This document shows positions 51,311-60,910 of a DNA stretch of 64,000 nucleotides, piece after piece. A program made the position numbers and the translations under genes. The stretch covers positions 186,001 through 250,000 of the forward strand of contig DISZ01000005.1 of the NCBI GenBank assembly GCA_002422085.1, in the 5' to 3' direction. Each line of letters starts with the position of its first letter. Position 1 is the stretch's first letter. The DNA is from Rhodobacteraceae bacterium UBA6197. GTDB lineage: Bacteria; Pseudomonadota; Alphaproteobacteria; Rhodobacterales; Rhodobacteraceae. The notes under the pieces are model-generated. The model was not told the DNA's origin. It was given only the letters and a program-made list of their open reading frames with translations, and ran no database searches.

Positions 51311-53091
51311 ATGAAAGAGGCAATTGCCTTCCTGCGCTGGCGGCACTGTTGCCCGGCGTGACCCGCGCCGCCATTGAGTCCGGTGCGATGCTGCGTGCCG
51401 AGTTTCACCGTGTTGGCGGGCCGCGCGGTTCCGGCGCGCACGCCGATGTTGACCGCGCGCTTGAAGTGTTGCTGAAAGCCCGGCTGCAAGCCCTTCATCC
51501 TTGCCGCTGGAACGGCGAAGAGACGCGCAGCGATGCCATTGATGGCCGCGAAATCCGGGTAGTGGACCCCAATGATGGCACCAGAGAATTCTTGCATGGC
51601 CTGCGCGGTTCGGCGATCTCGATGGCCCTGTTGCGCGACCGCAAGCCGGTGTTGGGGGTGGTTTTTGCCCCGGTCGCACTGGACGACCATGGCGATCTGA
51701 TCGTTTGGGCCGAGGGCGCGCGATTGGCGCGTAGCGGCGAGCCGGAGATGCGGACCGACGCCGCCGCGCCCGGTATTCTGGCGCTCAACGCCAACGCCGC
51801 CGATTACGCGGATCACAATTGTCGCACCATGCGCGGTTTTCGCGTGCGCGCCTTGCCAGGCCCGGCCTACGTCTGGCCCTTGCGGCGGTGGGAGATGTTG
51901 ATGTCGCCGCAAGCCTGATACGAAGTGTGGCGCCTTGGAATTTCGCGGGCGGCCATGCGCTGCTGATTGGGGCGGGGGGCAAGATCGTGGATCGCAAAGG
52001 CAAACCCGTCGAGTACCACGCGCTGTCGTTCGACGGTGTCATCGGTGGCCGCCGGAAGGGTGTCGACGCGTTGTTGGCAAATGCGCCAAGTGCCGGGGCC
52101 GCCGTCGCCCGGCGGCCTGCCACGCCTTCGCGCCGCACGCCATTGGCAAGCCAACTGGCCCGCGCGCAGGTCTGCCTGCTTGGGCAACTCGCCGGGGATG
52201 CCTTGGGGTCTGCAGTCGAGTTTCGCACTGAAGCGGGCATTGCCTGCCGCCATCCGGATGGCGTGACGCGTCTTGCCGATGGTGGCCATTGGAACCTGAT
52301 TGCAGGCCAGCCGACCGATGACAGCGAATTGGCGCTCGCTCTGGCGCGTGGCGTGGTGGCGGAAACGGGCTTCGACGCCAGAGCGGTGTCAGCGGCCTAT
52401 GTGTCCTGGTGGCAGTCCGGCCCGTTCGACATCGGCGGCACCATTTCCGGCGGTATCGCGGCGCTTGCGGCGGGGCGCATGGCCAGCTCTGACAGCCGGT
52501 CGGACGGCGCCCTGATGCGGGTCAACCCGCTGGGTATCTTTGCCAAGGGCGACCCGGCGCTCGCGGCGCGACTGGCAGAAAAAGATGCCGCTCTGACCCA
52601 TCCGCATCCGGTCTGCCGCGCGGCCAGCGCCGCCTATACGGCGGCAATCTCTGTGGGTATCGCCTGTGGTGGACCGGAAAAGATGTGGGCTGCGGGCCCA
52701 CGCCCATGCCGGTTCGGGCCCTGATGCCGACGCCGTTCGCCAGCGCCTGCTGGCGCCACGACACGCCAGACCCGGCGACTATCAAAACCAGATGGGCTGG
52801 GTGCTGACCGCGCTGCACAATGCGTTCTACTGCTTGATGCGCGGCACCGACCTTGCCGAGGCGGTCAGTGCGACTGTGGGGTGTGGCGGTGACACTGACA
52901 CCAATGCGACAATCTGCGCCGCGCCACTGGGCGCAGCGCAGGGCCGCGAGGCGGTTCCGCTGCAATGGCGCAACGCGGTTCCGAGCTGCCATCCGGTCGA
53001 TCGGCCCGATGTCCAGCATCCGCGTCCGACCCTGTATTGGCCCGACGACGCCCTTGATCTGGCTGACTCGCTGCTTGTTGCGGCTCGCTGA
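51311..53091 (+). pseudogene. Inositol-monophosphatase / ADP-ribosylglycohydrolase fusion, frameshifted
   Basis: Three reading frames together make one two-domain protein. Domain 1 (about 51330-51990) is IMPase/CysQ-like: metal-site GEETRSD, the DPNDGTREFL motif, and then in another frame GDVDVAASLIR and WNFAGGHALL. Domain 2 (about 52150-53091) is an ADP-ribosylglycohydrolase: GQPTDDSELALALAR and, in a third frame, GCGGDTDTNATICAAPLGA, the two Asp-rich magnesium motifs. Breaks lie just after the start (51311 ATG after AAAGGAGAACGAG gives only 16 codons), near 51880 and near 52700. Both active sites survive in sequence, so decay is recent or some breaks are sequencing errors. Such fusions exist as intact proteins in relatives (recalled, unchecked). 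Confidence 0.75.
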
Positions 53092-53493
53092 CGTGATTGG
53101 CGTGGGGCTGGGCTCGTGATCGCGAAATCCCGAAAGGAAGCGATCTTGTGGGGTGTTGAACGGCTGGAGGACCAACAATGGGCGCACCTGCAAATCAGGC
53201 TCGATGGCCCTGTTGACGTCTGCGTTCTTGCCGCTCATCAGACTCACCGTGGCGATCAACCTTGCCATGGTGGTTTCCTTGCGCGAGTTTTCGCGCCCGT
53301 TTGATGGCGTGGCGACGACGCGCCCGTTGGCGCGCTACCGGGACACAACCGGCAGAATTGCAGCGGGTTGAAGGGTTCGAACACAGCCGATCGCGGTTTT
53401 CCGGGGCAGGTGCAACGCCGCGACGATTGTGCTGCCACGGACCCGGCGGGATACATCGAGGGTGCGTCTTGCGAGATGATTCAGTATTGCCTC
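53092..53493. other. Unassigned 402-bp stretch
   Basis: It contains several overlapping short frames on both strands, none with similarity I recognise. The reverse-strand frame continues from the IS256 remnant without similarity to the rest of that transposase. I see no promoter, RNA or repeat. Confidence 0.5.
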
Positions 53494-53900
53494 CAGCCGG
53501 TTGACTTGCCGGCGCGGGCAAAGAGCAACCCTTTCATCGACCTGCTTGCACCGCGTGAACACCGTGCCTTTCGAGATACCGCGCAATCGCATGGCTTGCA
53601 CCAGCCCGTCGATGCTTCGGGTCGAGACGCCGCCCATCCAGACGTTCTGACTGGGGTCTTGCGGGTCTCGAGAACGCCAGGGAAATAACGGCTCTGCCGC
53701 CTCTTCGGCACCTTCAGATCCAGCGTTCCCAGTCGGGTGCCGAGAGCGCGGTCCCGCCCGCCTTTGCGCTGCGCCACGCGCGGCTTGGCGCCGATCAGGC
53801 CGCCGGCATCGCTCACCATCATCAGCCGCAGAACAGCTTTTGCAATCGCGCGCGACAGGTCGCCCTGAGCGTGCCTTTGCAGACGTCCGGCAAGGCCCAT
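53494..53900 (-). mobile_element. IS256-family (Mutator-type) transposase N-terminal remnant
   Basis: The reverse-strand frame from about 53900 reads GLAGRLQRHAQGDLSRAIAK, then DAGGLIGA and TRLGTLDLKVPKRRQSRYFP, the N-terminal region of IS256-family transposases. After a frameshift near 53650 it continues GGVSTRSIDGLVQAMRLRGI and SKGTVFTRCKQVDERV, again colinear with the family (VSTR.VD.LV.AMG..GISKS.VS.LC..IDERV). The catalytic DDE core is missing. It is a truncated, frameshifted fossil; no terminal inverted repeats or target duplications were found. Confidence 0.7.
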
Positions 53901-54239
53901 ATTGGTCTTGGGCGTCGGGGGACCCGGGTGGTGTGTGGGTGACGTGCCGCCCCCCCTCGACCCCACGCCTCGATGGCCACCCATGGTCGGACCGGCCGCG
54001 CCGACGACATTTCGCTACGTCCTCGGAGGCCACCCGTAGCAGCGCGCCGGGCGCTTGCGCAATCTGACAATACCGCGCCGGTGCGCTTGCCGCATCCGAA
54101 ACCGACCCCTGTCAAATCCAGCGACACTCGCCACGGATGAGGCGCCAGCGGGGGGCCGGAGAGACAGAAGAACATCGCTTCGGGCCGACTTTCGTGACCG
54201 ATCCGAAGTTCAAAAGACGCAGTGGTCGAGAGGAGATCC
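53901..54239. other. Unassigned 339-bp stretch
   Basis: It lies between the IS256 remnant and the AraC-type gene. No gene recognised. A small inverted repeat GCTACG...CGTAGC (54013-54039) flanks TCCTCGGAGGCCACC; significance is unknown. Confidence 0.45.
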
Positions 54240-55205
54240 TCAGGACAATTTTCCAAAACCGCTATCTTGCCTTGCCCGGTATCCTGAAGGTGTCTTGCCG
54301 AACATCGCTTTGAACAGGCGCGAAAACTGGGCTTGGTCAGAAAACCCAAATCGGTAGGCGATTTCGGCAATGGGCGCCGGATTTGGCAATTCCAGAATGT
54401 CGCGCGCGGCTATCAACCGCTGTTCACGAATGTATTGCGACACCGTGACGTTTGCCCCGGAAAACAACTCGTGCAGATAGCGTTTGGAAATTCCGCAGGC
54501 CTCGGAAACCATTTCTGGCGACAAGCCAGGGTTGGCGAGGCTGGCGCGGATCATCGCTTCGGCGCGCCGCAGATGGGCCGCCCGCACGGATGATCGCACC
54601 CCGTCGTCGGCATCGGATTGGCCATCGAGGGACAGGGCCAGAAGCTCGATCAACTGACGCCCCAGGACTTGGGCGCTGTTTCCATCCTGAGGAGCCTGGG
54701 TGAAGATTTGCTGGGCGAACATGGTAAACAACCCGCCAACTCCGGTGTTGCCGTCAAATATCTTGGCGCAAAACCGATCGGGTTGGCGCAGCTTTTCGCA
54801 CAGCATGGCCTTTGATATCTTCAAGACACACAGATCGTTCGCGGCAGAATACGAGAATTTGTAAGGCTCATCCCCGCGCTCCAGCAAAAACCCGCCCGGT
54901 TCGCAGCGCACATCACGACCAAGCTGGCGAAATTCCACCGGGCTACGGCGCGGAATGGTGATCAGGTATTCCTCGTCGCTGGCCTCTGAAATATGGCGGG
55001 GGCGGCGTTCATATTGCATCGCCTCTGTTTGCAGTCGCGATATTGAAACCTGCCCGATCACGCGTCGTTCCAGGTGGCCATTGAAAGTCGCGGCATCGCG
55101 AAAGGTCAGGTGCAGCGGAAAATAGGTTTCGGCAATCACCGCATCCCAGTGCGCCGCACGCTGGGCTGGTGGCGTTGTGGCGGTGCTATGAGCGGTCGCA
55201 GTCAC
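54240..55205 (-). CDS. AraC-family transcriptional regulator of the hyu/ABC operon
   Basis: The 321-residue protein has an N-terminal AraC-binding-like domain (AETYFPLHLTFRD, LITIPRRSPVEFRQLGRDV) and a C-terminal double helix-turn-helix (about 220-320). Conserved C-terminal segments are SPEMVSEACGISKRYLHELF, SQYIREQRLIAARDIL, IAEIAYRFGFSDQAQFSRLF and FGKTPSGYR. It probably activates the divergent hyuB-hyuA-ABC operon in response to its substrate. The GTG at 55205 is preferred because GGGGGAGGGC precedes it by about 6 nt; the frame is open to 55385. A perfect palindrome lies in the intergenic region. Confidence 0.88.
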   Translation of the reverse strand: MTATAHSTATTPPAQRAAHWDAVIAETYFPLHLTFRDAATFNGHLERRVIGQVSISRLQTEAMQYERRPRHISEASDEEYLITIPRRSPVEFRQLGRDVRCEPGGFLLERGDEPYKFSYSAANDLCVLKISKAMLCEKLRQPDRFCAKIFDGNTGVGGLFTMFAQQIFTQAPQDGNSAQVLGRQLIELLALSLDGQSDADDGVRSSVRAAHLRRAEAMIRASLANPGLSPEMVSEACGISKRYLHELFSGANVTVSQYIREQRLIAARDILELPNPAPIAEIAYRFGFSDQAQFSRLFKAMFGKTPSGYRARQDSGFGKLS

Positions 55206-55538
55206 GGCAACGCCCTCCCCCAAACGCTTCGCCTCGCATTTTTCGTAAACCCTACCCCCCAAGCGTGCAAGATAATTTCGCACAACCATGGCGCCAGTGC
55301 ACCCTGTGACAAAGTTTCGTGCGCTGTGGAACAAATCGGCGGTCTTCGTGCACGGACTGACAAAAGATCGCGCACCCTGACGCAATACCGAATAGCTGCA
55401 TTGCGTCAGGGTAATCCCAGAAAAACGAGAGGCCGAAGAATCGGCACGACCCAGGGAGAACCATCCGTATCAGGCCTTCGGGCATGGCCCCTGACTCGTG
55501 CACCTTTTCTGCGGCGTCTTTCCAAAGGGAGATGGACG
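55206..55538. other. Divergent regulatory region between araC-type gene and hyuB
   Basis: These 333 bp are less GC-rich than the surroundings. They contain a perfect 12-bp inverted repeat (separate entry) and two copies of G(C/T)GCACCCTG, at 55297 and 55370, 73 bp apart in the same orientation. The second abuts the palindrome. Promoters for both directions must lie here. Confidence 0.6.
55375..55411. promoter_or_regulatory. Palindromic operator candidate, 12-bp arms
   Basis: CCCTGACGCAAT - 13 nt - ATTGCGTCAGGG, perfect arms, 128 bp before the hyuB start. It could be the binding site of the divergent AraC-type protein or of a second regulator, or a hairpin in the hyuB leader. Confidence 0.6.
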
Positions 55539-57287
55539 ATGACCAAACGCAAAGTGGATCCGATTACGCTGTCGGTGGTTCGCGGGGTGCTGGAGACGAC
55601 GCAGCGCGAAATGACGCTGACACTGGAGCAGACGGCGCGCAGCTCTGTTTTCAACCTTGCGCATGACTATTCGACGGCCCTTTTCAACGCAACGCCAGAG
55701 ATGATCCTGCAAGGTCAGGACATTCCGATCCACCTTGGCAGCCTGATACCGGCGATGAAGTCGGTGGCCAAGTATTTCGAGGGCGATATCCACGACGGCG
55801 ACCTGATCTTGCACAATGATCCGGAATACGGCGGGTCGCACATCATCGACACCTGCATGTATTATCCGGTGTTCTATGAGGGCGAACTGGTGTTCTGGAC
55901 CGTCTGCAAGGGCCATTTGACCGATATCGGCGGCCCGGTGCCTGCAGGCTATAACCCCGCCGCGAAAGAGATTTTCGCCGAAGGCTTGCGCATCCCGCCG
56001 ATCAAGCTGTGGGACAAAGGCAAGCCGCGCAAGGACGTGATGAACCTGTTGCTGACCAACATGCGCGCTCGCCGCGACCAGGAGGGTGATTTCAATGCTC
56101 TGATCGGGGCCTGTCAGGTTGGCGCGCGCAACCTGCGCAATCTGATGGACAAATACGGCAAGGAAACGGTGCAAGAGTGCATTGCTGAACTGCTGGACAT
56201 GGCCGAAGCCCATATGCGCAAGCTGATCGCCGCCGTGCCGGATGGCACCTATAGCGGCACTGCCATTCTGGAGGATGCCGGCCACGGCTTTGGCGATTTT
56301 GAAATCCGCGCCGAGGTGACGATCAAGGGCAATGGCGTTCACATCACCATCGCTTCGCCGCCTCAGATCCCGTATTTCATCAACAGCTATGAGGGCAACA
56401 GCTATTCTGGGGTCTATCTGGGGCTGATGATGTTCGCGCAACTGCCGCCACCCTATAACGAGGGGCTGTATCGCTGTGTGACCGTGGACATGGGGGCCAA
56501 AGGCTCGCTGTGCAACGCCAAGTCGCCTGCGCCGCATATGAACTGCACTACCACGCCGATGGAAACGCTGACCGATGCGGTGCGTCTGGCCTTTGAACAG
56601 GCCGCCCCCGACAAGGTTTGTGCGAGCTGGGGCCACGCCAATGGCTGCAATATCGCGGGTTGGGACAAGCGGCACGACGAGGAATATGTAACGATGGTTC
56701 TGGCCTCGATCATCTCAGGCGCGGGGGCGACGGCATCACAGGATGGTTGGCATGCGGTGGGGCCAGAATGCTGTTTCGGCGCGCTGACCAGTGGTGATAT
56801 CGAGATGCTGGAGCACAGCTATCCGATCATCATTCACCGCTACGGCTTGATGGAAGACAGCGGCGGCGCGGGCAAGAACCGGGGCGGCTCGGGCACCTGC
56901 TGGGAGGTCGAGCCGCTGGACACGCCGATGACATTGATCACCTTCGGCGAGGGCCGCCGCATTCCGGCGATGGGGGCGGCAGGCGCGAAATCGGCGATGA
57001 TTGCACCCAAAGTCGGTCGGCTTGAGCTGACCCGAAATGGCGAGGTCGAGGTCATCACCGATAACGTGATCGAAACCATCCAGCCTGGCCAGCGGGCGGC
57101 CAACCGCAATCCCGGTGGCGGTGGCTTTGGCAACCCGTTCCAGCGCGAGGTGCAAAAGGTGGTCGAGGACGTTCGCAACGGTCTGGTCAGTCTTGACGGT
57201 GCGCGGCTGGATTATGGCGTGGTCATCACCGACCGGGATACGCTGACAGTCGATAGCGCCGCCACCGCAAAACTGCGCGCCGCCTAA
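55539..57287 (+). CDS. hyuB: Hydantoinase B / oxoprolinase family, beta subunit
   Basis: HyuB-type proteins are the partner subunit of ATP-dependent cyclic-amide hydrolases (5-oxoprolinase, N-methylhydantoinase, caprolactamase, acetophenone/acetone carboxylase relatives). The 582-residue product starts VDPITLSVVRGVLETTQREM. It has HDYSTALFNA, GDLILHNDPEYGGSHIID and GHLTDIGGPVPAG, all typical, and ends with the glycine-rich NPGGGGFGNP. ATG 55539 has AAAGGGAGATGG upstream; the longer open frame overlaps the regulatory region. It is first in a seven-gene run with hyuA and an ABC importer. The substrate cannot be read from sequence. Confidence 0.9.
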   Translation: MTKRKVDPITLSVVRGVLETTQREMTLTLEQTARSSVFNLAHDYSTALFNATPEMILQGQDIPIHLGSLIPAMKSVAKYFEGDIHDGDLILHNDPEYGGSHIIDTCMYYPVFYEGELVFWTVCKGHLTDIGGPVPAGYNPAAKEIFAEGLRIPPIKLWDKGKPRKDVMNLLLTNMRARRDQEGDFNALIGACQVGARNLRNLMDKYGKETVQECIAELLDMAEAHMRKLIAAVPDGTYSGTAILEDAGHGFGDFEIRAEVTIKGNGVHITIASPPQIPYFINSYEGNSYSGVYLGLMMFAQLPPPYNEGLYRCVTVDMGAKGSLCNAKSPAPHMNCTTTPMETLTDAVRLAFEQAAPDKVCASWGHANGCNIAGWDKRHDEEYVTMVLASIISGAGATASQDGWHAVGPECCFGALTSGDIEMLEHSYPIIIHRYGLMEDSGGAGKNRGGSGTCWEVEPLDTPMTLITFGEGRRIPAMGAAGAKSAMIAPKVGRLELTRNGEVEVITDNVIETIQPGQRAANRNPGGGGFGNPFQREVQKVVEDVRNGLVSLDGARLDYGVVITDRDTLTVDSAATAKLRAA

Positions 57288-57373
57288 TCCGCATTTCACA
57301 CCGACACGCCTGCCGACTGGTCGCGCCCCGTGCTGCGCCCGCAGGCCTGTCATACCCTGAAAGGATCACTTGA

Positions 57374-59458
57374 ATGCAAAACCAATATCGCCTTGGCATC
57401 GACGCAGGCGGCACCTTCACCGACTTTATTCTGGCCGATCGCAAGGGCGAGGTGCGGATATTCAAGGCGCTCTCGACGCCAAACAATCCCACGCTTGCCA
57501 TCCGCAATGGTCTGAAGCTGATCGAGGAAGAAACCGGAATCTCTCCACGCGAGATCGTGTCGAATTCCGACCTGTGCATTAACGGCACCACAGTCGGGCT
57601 GAACGCGCTCATCACCCATAACGGCGCCAAGACCGGCCTGATCGCCACCAAGGGCCACGAAGACAGCATCGAAATCCGCCTCGGCCACAAGGAAGACGGC
57701 TATCGCTATGACCCTGAATATCCGCCGACAACCATGCTGGTGCCGCGCTATTTGCGCCGCGGTGTGTCCGAGAGGGTGATCTCGACCGGCGCGGTCTACA
57801 CCGTTCTGGATGAGGAAGAGGTGCGCGAAGCCTGCCGTCATTTCATCCGCGAGGGTGTGGAATCCGTAGCGATTTCCTTTGTCTGGTCCGTGTTGCACAC
57901 CGCACACGAACTGCGCGCCGCCGAAATCGTGCGCGAAATGATGCCGAACGTGCGCCTGACCATCGGCAGCGCCCTGTATCCGCAGGTGCGCGAATATACC
58001 CGCACCTCAACCGCCGTCGTGAACGCCTATCTGGCCCCGATCCTGCAACGCTATGTCGAGGCGGTAGATGGCTATTTCCAAAGCTTGGGTGCGCGCCATC
58101 CGGTGCGGTATTTCCAGTCCAATGGTGGGTTGGCACTGGGCAACGTGGTGTCGGATCAGTCGGTCTATGCCATCAATTCCGGCCCCGCCTCGGCACCTCA
58201 GGCGGCGCTGTATGTCGGTCAGCCGTGGGATCTGAAGAACATCATCACCGTCGATATGGGCGGCACTTCTTTTGACATCACGCTGACCCGCGACGGGCGG
58301 GCGAATGTGTCGAAAAACATCGACTTCCTGCGCTACCGCATCGGTATTCCAATGATTCAGGTCGAGACTCTGGGCGCGGGCGGCGGGTCGATCGGGTGGA
58401 TCGATGATATGGGCCTGTTGCAGATGGGGCCGCAATCGGCGGGCTCTGATCCGGGACCGGCCTGCTATGACCAAGGCGGACAGCGGCCGACCACCACCGA
58501 CGCCAACCTGATCCTTGGCTACCTCAATCCCGATGGTCTGGTGGGAGGTCGGCTGCCGTTGAACGTGGAACGCGCGCGCACGGCGATCAAGACGCATCTG
58601 GCCGATCCACTGAAACTGACGGTCGAACAGGCGGCCTTTGGCATGTTCACCATCGTCAACAACAACATGGTCAACGCCATCCGCCGCGTGTCGGTGGAAC
58701 GCGGCTACGACCCGCGGGATTTCGTGCTGAACTGCGCGGGGGGGGCCACGGGCGCGCATATCATGGCGCTGGCGCGGGAAATGGGCATCACCAAGGTATT
58801 GATTTCCAAGCTGGCATCGGGGCTTTGCGCCTTTGGGCAGATCCTGTCGGATGTGAAATACAACTACATGGCACCCGCTCCGGTGCGGCTGGAGGGGGCC
58901 GAGTCCGCCGCCCGTCTGGATGCGCTGTTCAGCGGTCTGGAGGAGCGCGGGACGAAAGACCTGAAAGCGGATAATTTCACCGAAGACCGCATCTCGATCC
59001 GCCGCAGTCTGGACATGCGCTATGTCGGCCAGGTCCATGAATGCACCGTCGACGTCGAGGCCTTCGCCATCGACGAGGCCGCTTTGGATCGCCTGAAAGA
59101 CGCCTTCCACACCCGCCACGAAGAGCTTTACACCTATTCCGAGCCGCAAAGTGCCGTCGAGGTGGTGAACGTCGAAAGCGCGATTTCGGGGGCGGTGGAC
59201 CGTCCGACACGGATGGTGATCGCGGCAGGGCGCGGTGCGCATACCGCATTGAAGAGCACCCGCCCGATGATCTTCAACGCCGAGGGTATTGCGCAAGACA
59301 CGCCGGTTTATGACGGCGCGCTGCTTGGGGCGGGCGATGCGCTGCTGGGGCCCGCGGTCATTCAGGAAGTCACCACGACACTGGTGATCGAGCCGGGATG
59401 GCAGGCCGAACTGGATGCAACCGGCGTCTATGTCGTGACGCAAACGGCGGCAGCGTAA
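57374..59458 (+). CDS. hyuA: Hydantoinase A / oxoprolinase family, alpha subunit (ATPase)
   Basis: HyuA-type subunits carry the actin-like ATPase fold that phosphorylates the substrate amide. The 694-residue product has the phosphate motif GIDAGGTFTDFILAD (8-22), INGTTVGLNALI, the second phosphate motif ITVDMGGTSFDITL, and ETLGAGGGSIGWID. NCAGGATGAHIMALA is the adenosine motif region. Hydantoinase A_N, the central domain and a C-terminal beta domain are all present. It follows hyuB by 86 bp and precedes the livG-like gene by 1 bp, so hydrolase and transporter share a transcript. Confidence 0.92.
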   Translation: MQNQYRLGIDAGGTFTDFILADRKGEVRIFKALSTPNNPTLAIRNGLKLIEEETGISPREIVSNSDLCINGTTVGLNALITHNGAKTGLIATKGHEDSIEIRLGHKEDGYRYDPEYPPTTMLVPRYLRRGVSERVISTGAVYTVLDEEEVREACRHFIREGVESVAISFVWSVLHTAHELRAAEIVREMMPNVRLTIGSALYPQVREYTRTSTAVVNAYLAPILQRYVEAVDGYFQSLGARHPVRYFQSNGGLALGNVVSDQSVYAINSGPASAPQAALYVGQPWDLKNIITVDMGGTSFDITLTRDGRANVSKNIDFLRYRIGIPMIQVETLGAGGGSIGWIDDMGLLQMGPQSAGSDPGPACYDQGGQRPTTTDANLILGYLNPDGLVGGRLPLNVERARTAIKTHLADPLKLTVEQAAFGMFTIVNNNMVNAIRRVSVERGYDPRDFVLNCAGGATGAHIMALAREMGITKVLISKLASGLCAFGQILSDVKYNYMAPAPVRLEGAESAARLDALFSGLEERGTKDLKADNFTEDRISIRRSLDMRYVGQVHECTVDVEAFAIDEAALDRLKDAFHTRHEELYTYSEPQSAVEVVNVESAISGAVDRPTRMVIAAGRGAHTALKSTRPMIFNAEGIAQDTPVYDGALLGAGDALLGPAVIQEVTTTLVIEPGWQAELDATGVYVVTQTAAA

Positions 59459-59459
59459 G

Positions 59460-60188
59460 ATGGGGCTGGCGCTGGAAAACGTGGGGGTTTCCTTTGGCGG
59501 GTTTCAGGCCCTTGGCGGGGTGTCTTTGACAGTCCGCCAAGGGCAGGTCATGGGGCTGATCGGTCCGAATGGCGCTGGAAAAACCACTTGTGTCAATATC
59601 TTGACCGGATTTCAACGCCCGACTGAGGGACGTGTCAGCCTGGGCACACGCGATGTGTCACGCCTGTCAGCCCATGCCCTGCGCCGTCTGGGCGTGGCGC
59701 GAACCTTCCAGGCGGGGCGGCTTTTCACCGGCCTTGATGTGCTGGACAATCTGGCGGTCACCGGCGTCGGCCTTGGCCAATCGCGCCATCACGCCGAGGT
59801 CGAGGCCATAGCGCTTTTGGACTGGATGGGCTTGACCGGCATGCAAAGCCGGTCTGCCGCGGGGTTGCCCTATACGGATGAACGCCGCGTGGCGATTGCC
59901 CGCGCTCTGATCGGCAAGCCGCAGTTCCTGCTGCTGGACGAACCCGCCGCGGGTATGTCCGAACCCGAGGCCGCAGACCTCGCAGCACTTATTGCCCGCA
60001 TCGCCACCGAGTTGGGGGTAGGGGTGCTGCTGATCGAACACAATGTCGGGCTGGTGCTGTCGGTCTGCGCGCATGTGGTCGTGCTGGATGGGGGCCGGGT
60101 GATCGAAACGGGCGACCGCGCCGCCATCCTGTCCAGCCGCGCCGTGCGCGAGGCCTATCTGGGTGCCGACCATCAGGAGGTCGCGTGA
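59460..60188 (+). CDS. Branched-chain-type ABC transporter ATPase (LivG-like)
   Basis: The 242-residue ATPase has Walker A GPNGAGKTT, the Q-loop region ARTFQAGRLFTGL, a degenerate signature (YTDERRVAIARAL in place of LSGGQ), Walker B LLLDEPAAGMS, and the switch His in LIEHNVG. It is the LivG-class subunit energising import. The start directly follows the hyuA stop with no separate ribosome-binding site; the stop overlaps the next ATG. Confidence 0.92.
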   Translation: MGLALENVGVSFGGFQALGGVSLTVRQGQVMGLIGPNGAGKTTCVNILTGFQRPTEGRVSLGTRDVSRLSAHALRRLGVARTFQAGRLFTGLDVLDNLAVTGVGLGQSRHHAEVEAIALLDWMGLTGMQSRSAAGLPYTDERRVAIARALIGKPQFLLLDEPAAGMSEPEAADLAALIARIATELGVGVLLIEHNVGLVLSVCAHVVVLDGGRVIETGDRAAILSSRAVREAYLGADHQEVA

Positions 60189-60910
60189 TGTCCAAGCTGG
60201 GGATTTTCGATTTGTCGGTGCGCTATGGCAAGCTGACGGCCGTCAATAATATCTCTTTCACCGTTGCCGAGGGCGAGCGGGTTTTCATCTCGGGGCCGAA
60301 CGGGGCGGGGAAATCTTCGCTGCTGGCGGCGATTGCGGGAGAGGTGCGTGCCGCGCATGGCCGGATCGAGATGGATGGCGACATCCTGTCGGGCCGCGTT
60401 CCCGAGGCGATCGCGCGACGTGGGTTGTCGATGGTGCCGGAAGGGCGGCGGATTTTTCGCGCGCTGTCGGTGCAGGAAAACCTGATGGTCGGGGTCGGGT
60501 TGCGCCGTGACAAAACGGCGGTTCCCGACGATCTGGAGGCGATCTATGCCGCTTTCCCGATCCTTGGAACCCGCCGCCACGCCAATGCGGGAGCCTTGTC
60601 GGGCGGGCAGCAGCAGATGCTGGCGATTGGCCGCGCGCTGATGACCAATCCCAAATTGATGCTGGTGGACGAACCGTCATTGGGGCTGGCCCCGCGCGTG
60701 GTCGACGAGGTTTACGACCGCCTTTGCAGCCTTCAGGCACAACGCGGCCTGACGCTGGTGATTGTCGAGCAAAGCTCGGCGCGGGCGGGGCGCGTGGGGG
60801 GGCGGATGCTGCTGCTGCGCGGGGGCCAGATCGTGGCCGATGGTGATGCCGCCAGTTTTGCCGCCGACGATTTGTTGAAGGAAGCCTATTTCGGAAAGGC
60901 CGCGCCATGA
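60188..60910 (+). CDS. Branched-chain-type ABC transporter ATPase (LivF-like)
   Basis: The 240-residue second ATPase has Walker A SGPNGAGKSS, a complete signature LSGGQQQMLAIGRAL, Walker B LMLVDEPSLGLAP and VIVEQSS in place of the usual His-containing switch (Gln-Ser after Glu). ATG 60188 has AGGAGGT upstream and overlaps the livG-like stop; a GTG one codon earlier is also possible. It pairs with the previous gene as the NBD heterodimer. Confidence 0.92.
   Translation: MSKLGIFDLSVRYGKLTAVNNISFTVAEGERVFISGPNGAGKSSLLAAIAGEVRAAHGRIEMDGDILSGRVPEAIARRGLSMVPEGRRIFRALSVQENLMVGVGLRRDKTAVPDDLEAIYAAFPILGTRRHANAGALSGGQQQMLAIGRALMTNPKLMLVDEPSLGLAPRVVDEVYDRLCSLQAQRGLTLVIVEQSSARAGRVGGRMLLLRGGQIVADGDAASFAADDLLKEAYFGKAAP

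Noticed and set aside
53116..53304. Small + strand frame after the broken fusion
   Set aside because: 62 codons, no family match and no good ribosome-binding site; left as unassigned.
55074..55538. N-terminal extension of HyuB to an upstream start
   Set aside because: The extension overlaps the regulator gene and the regulatory palindrome, and the strong ribosome-binding site is at 55525-55534.
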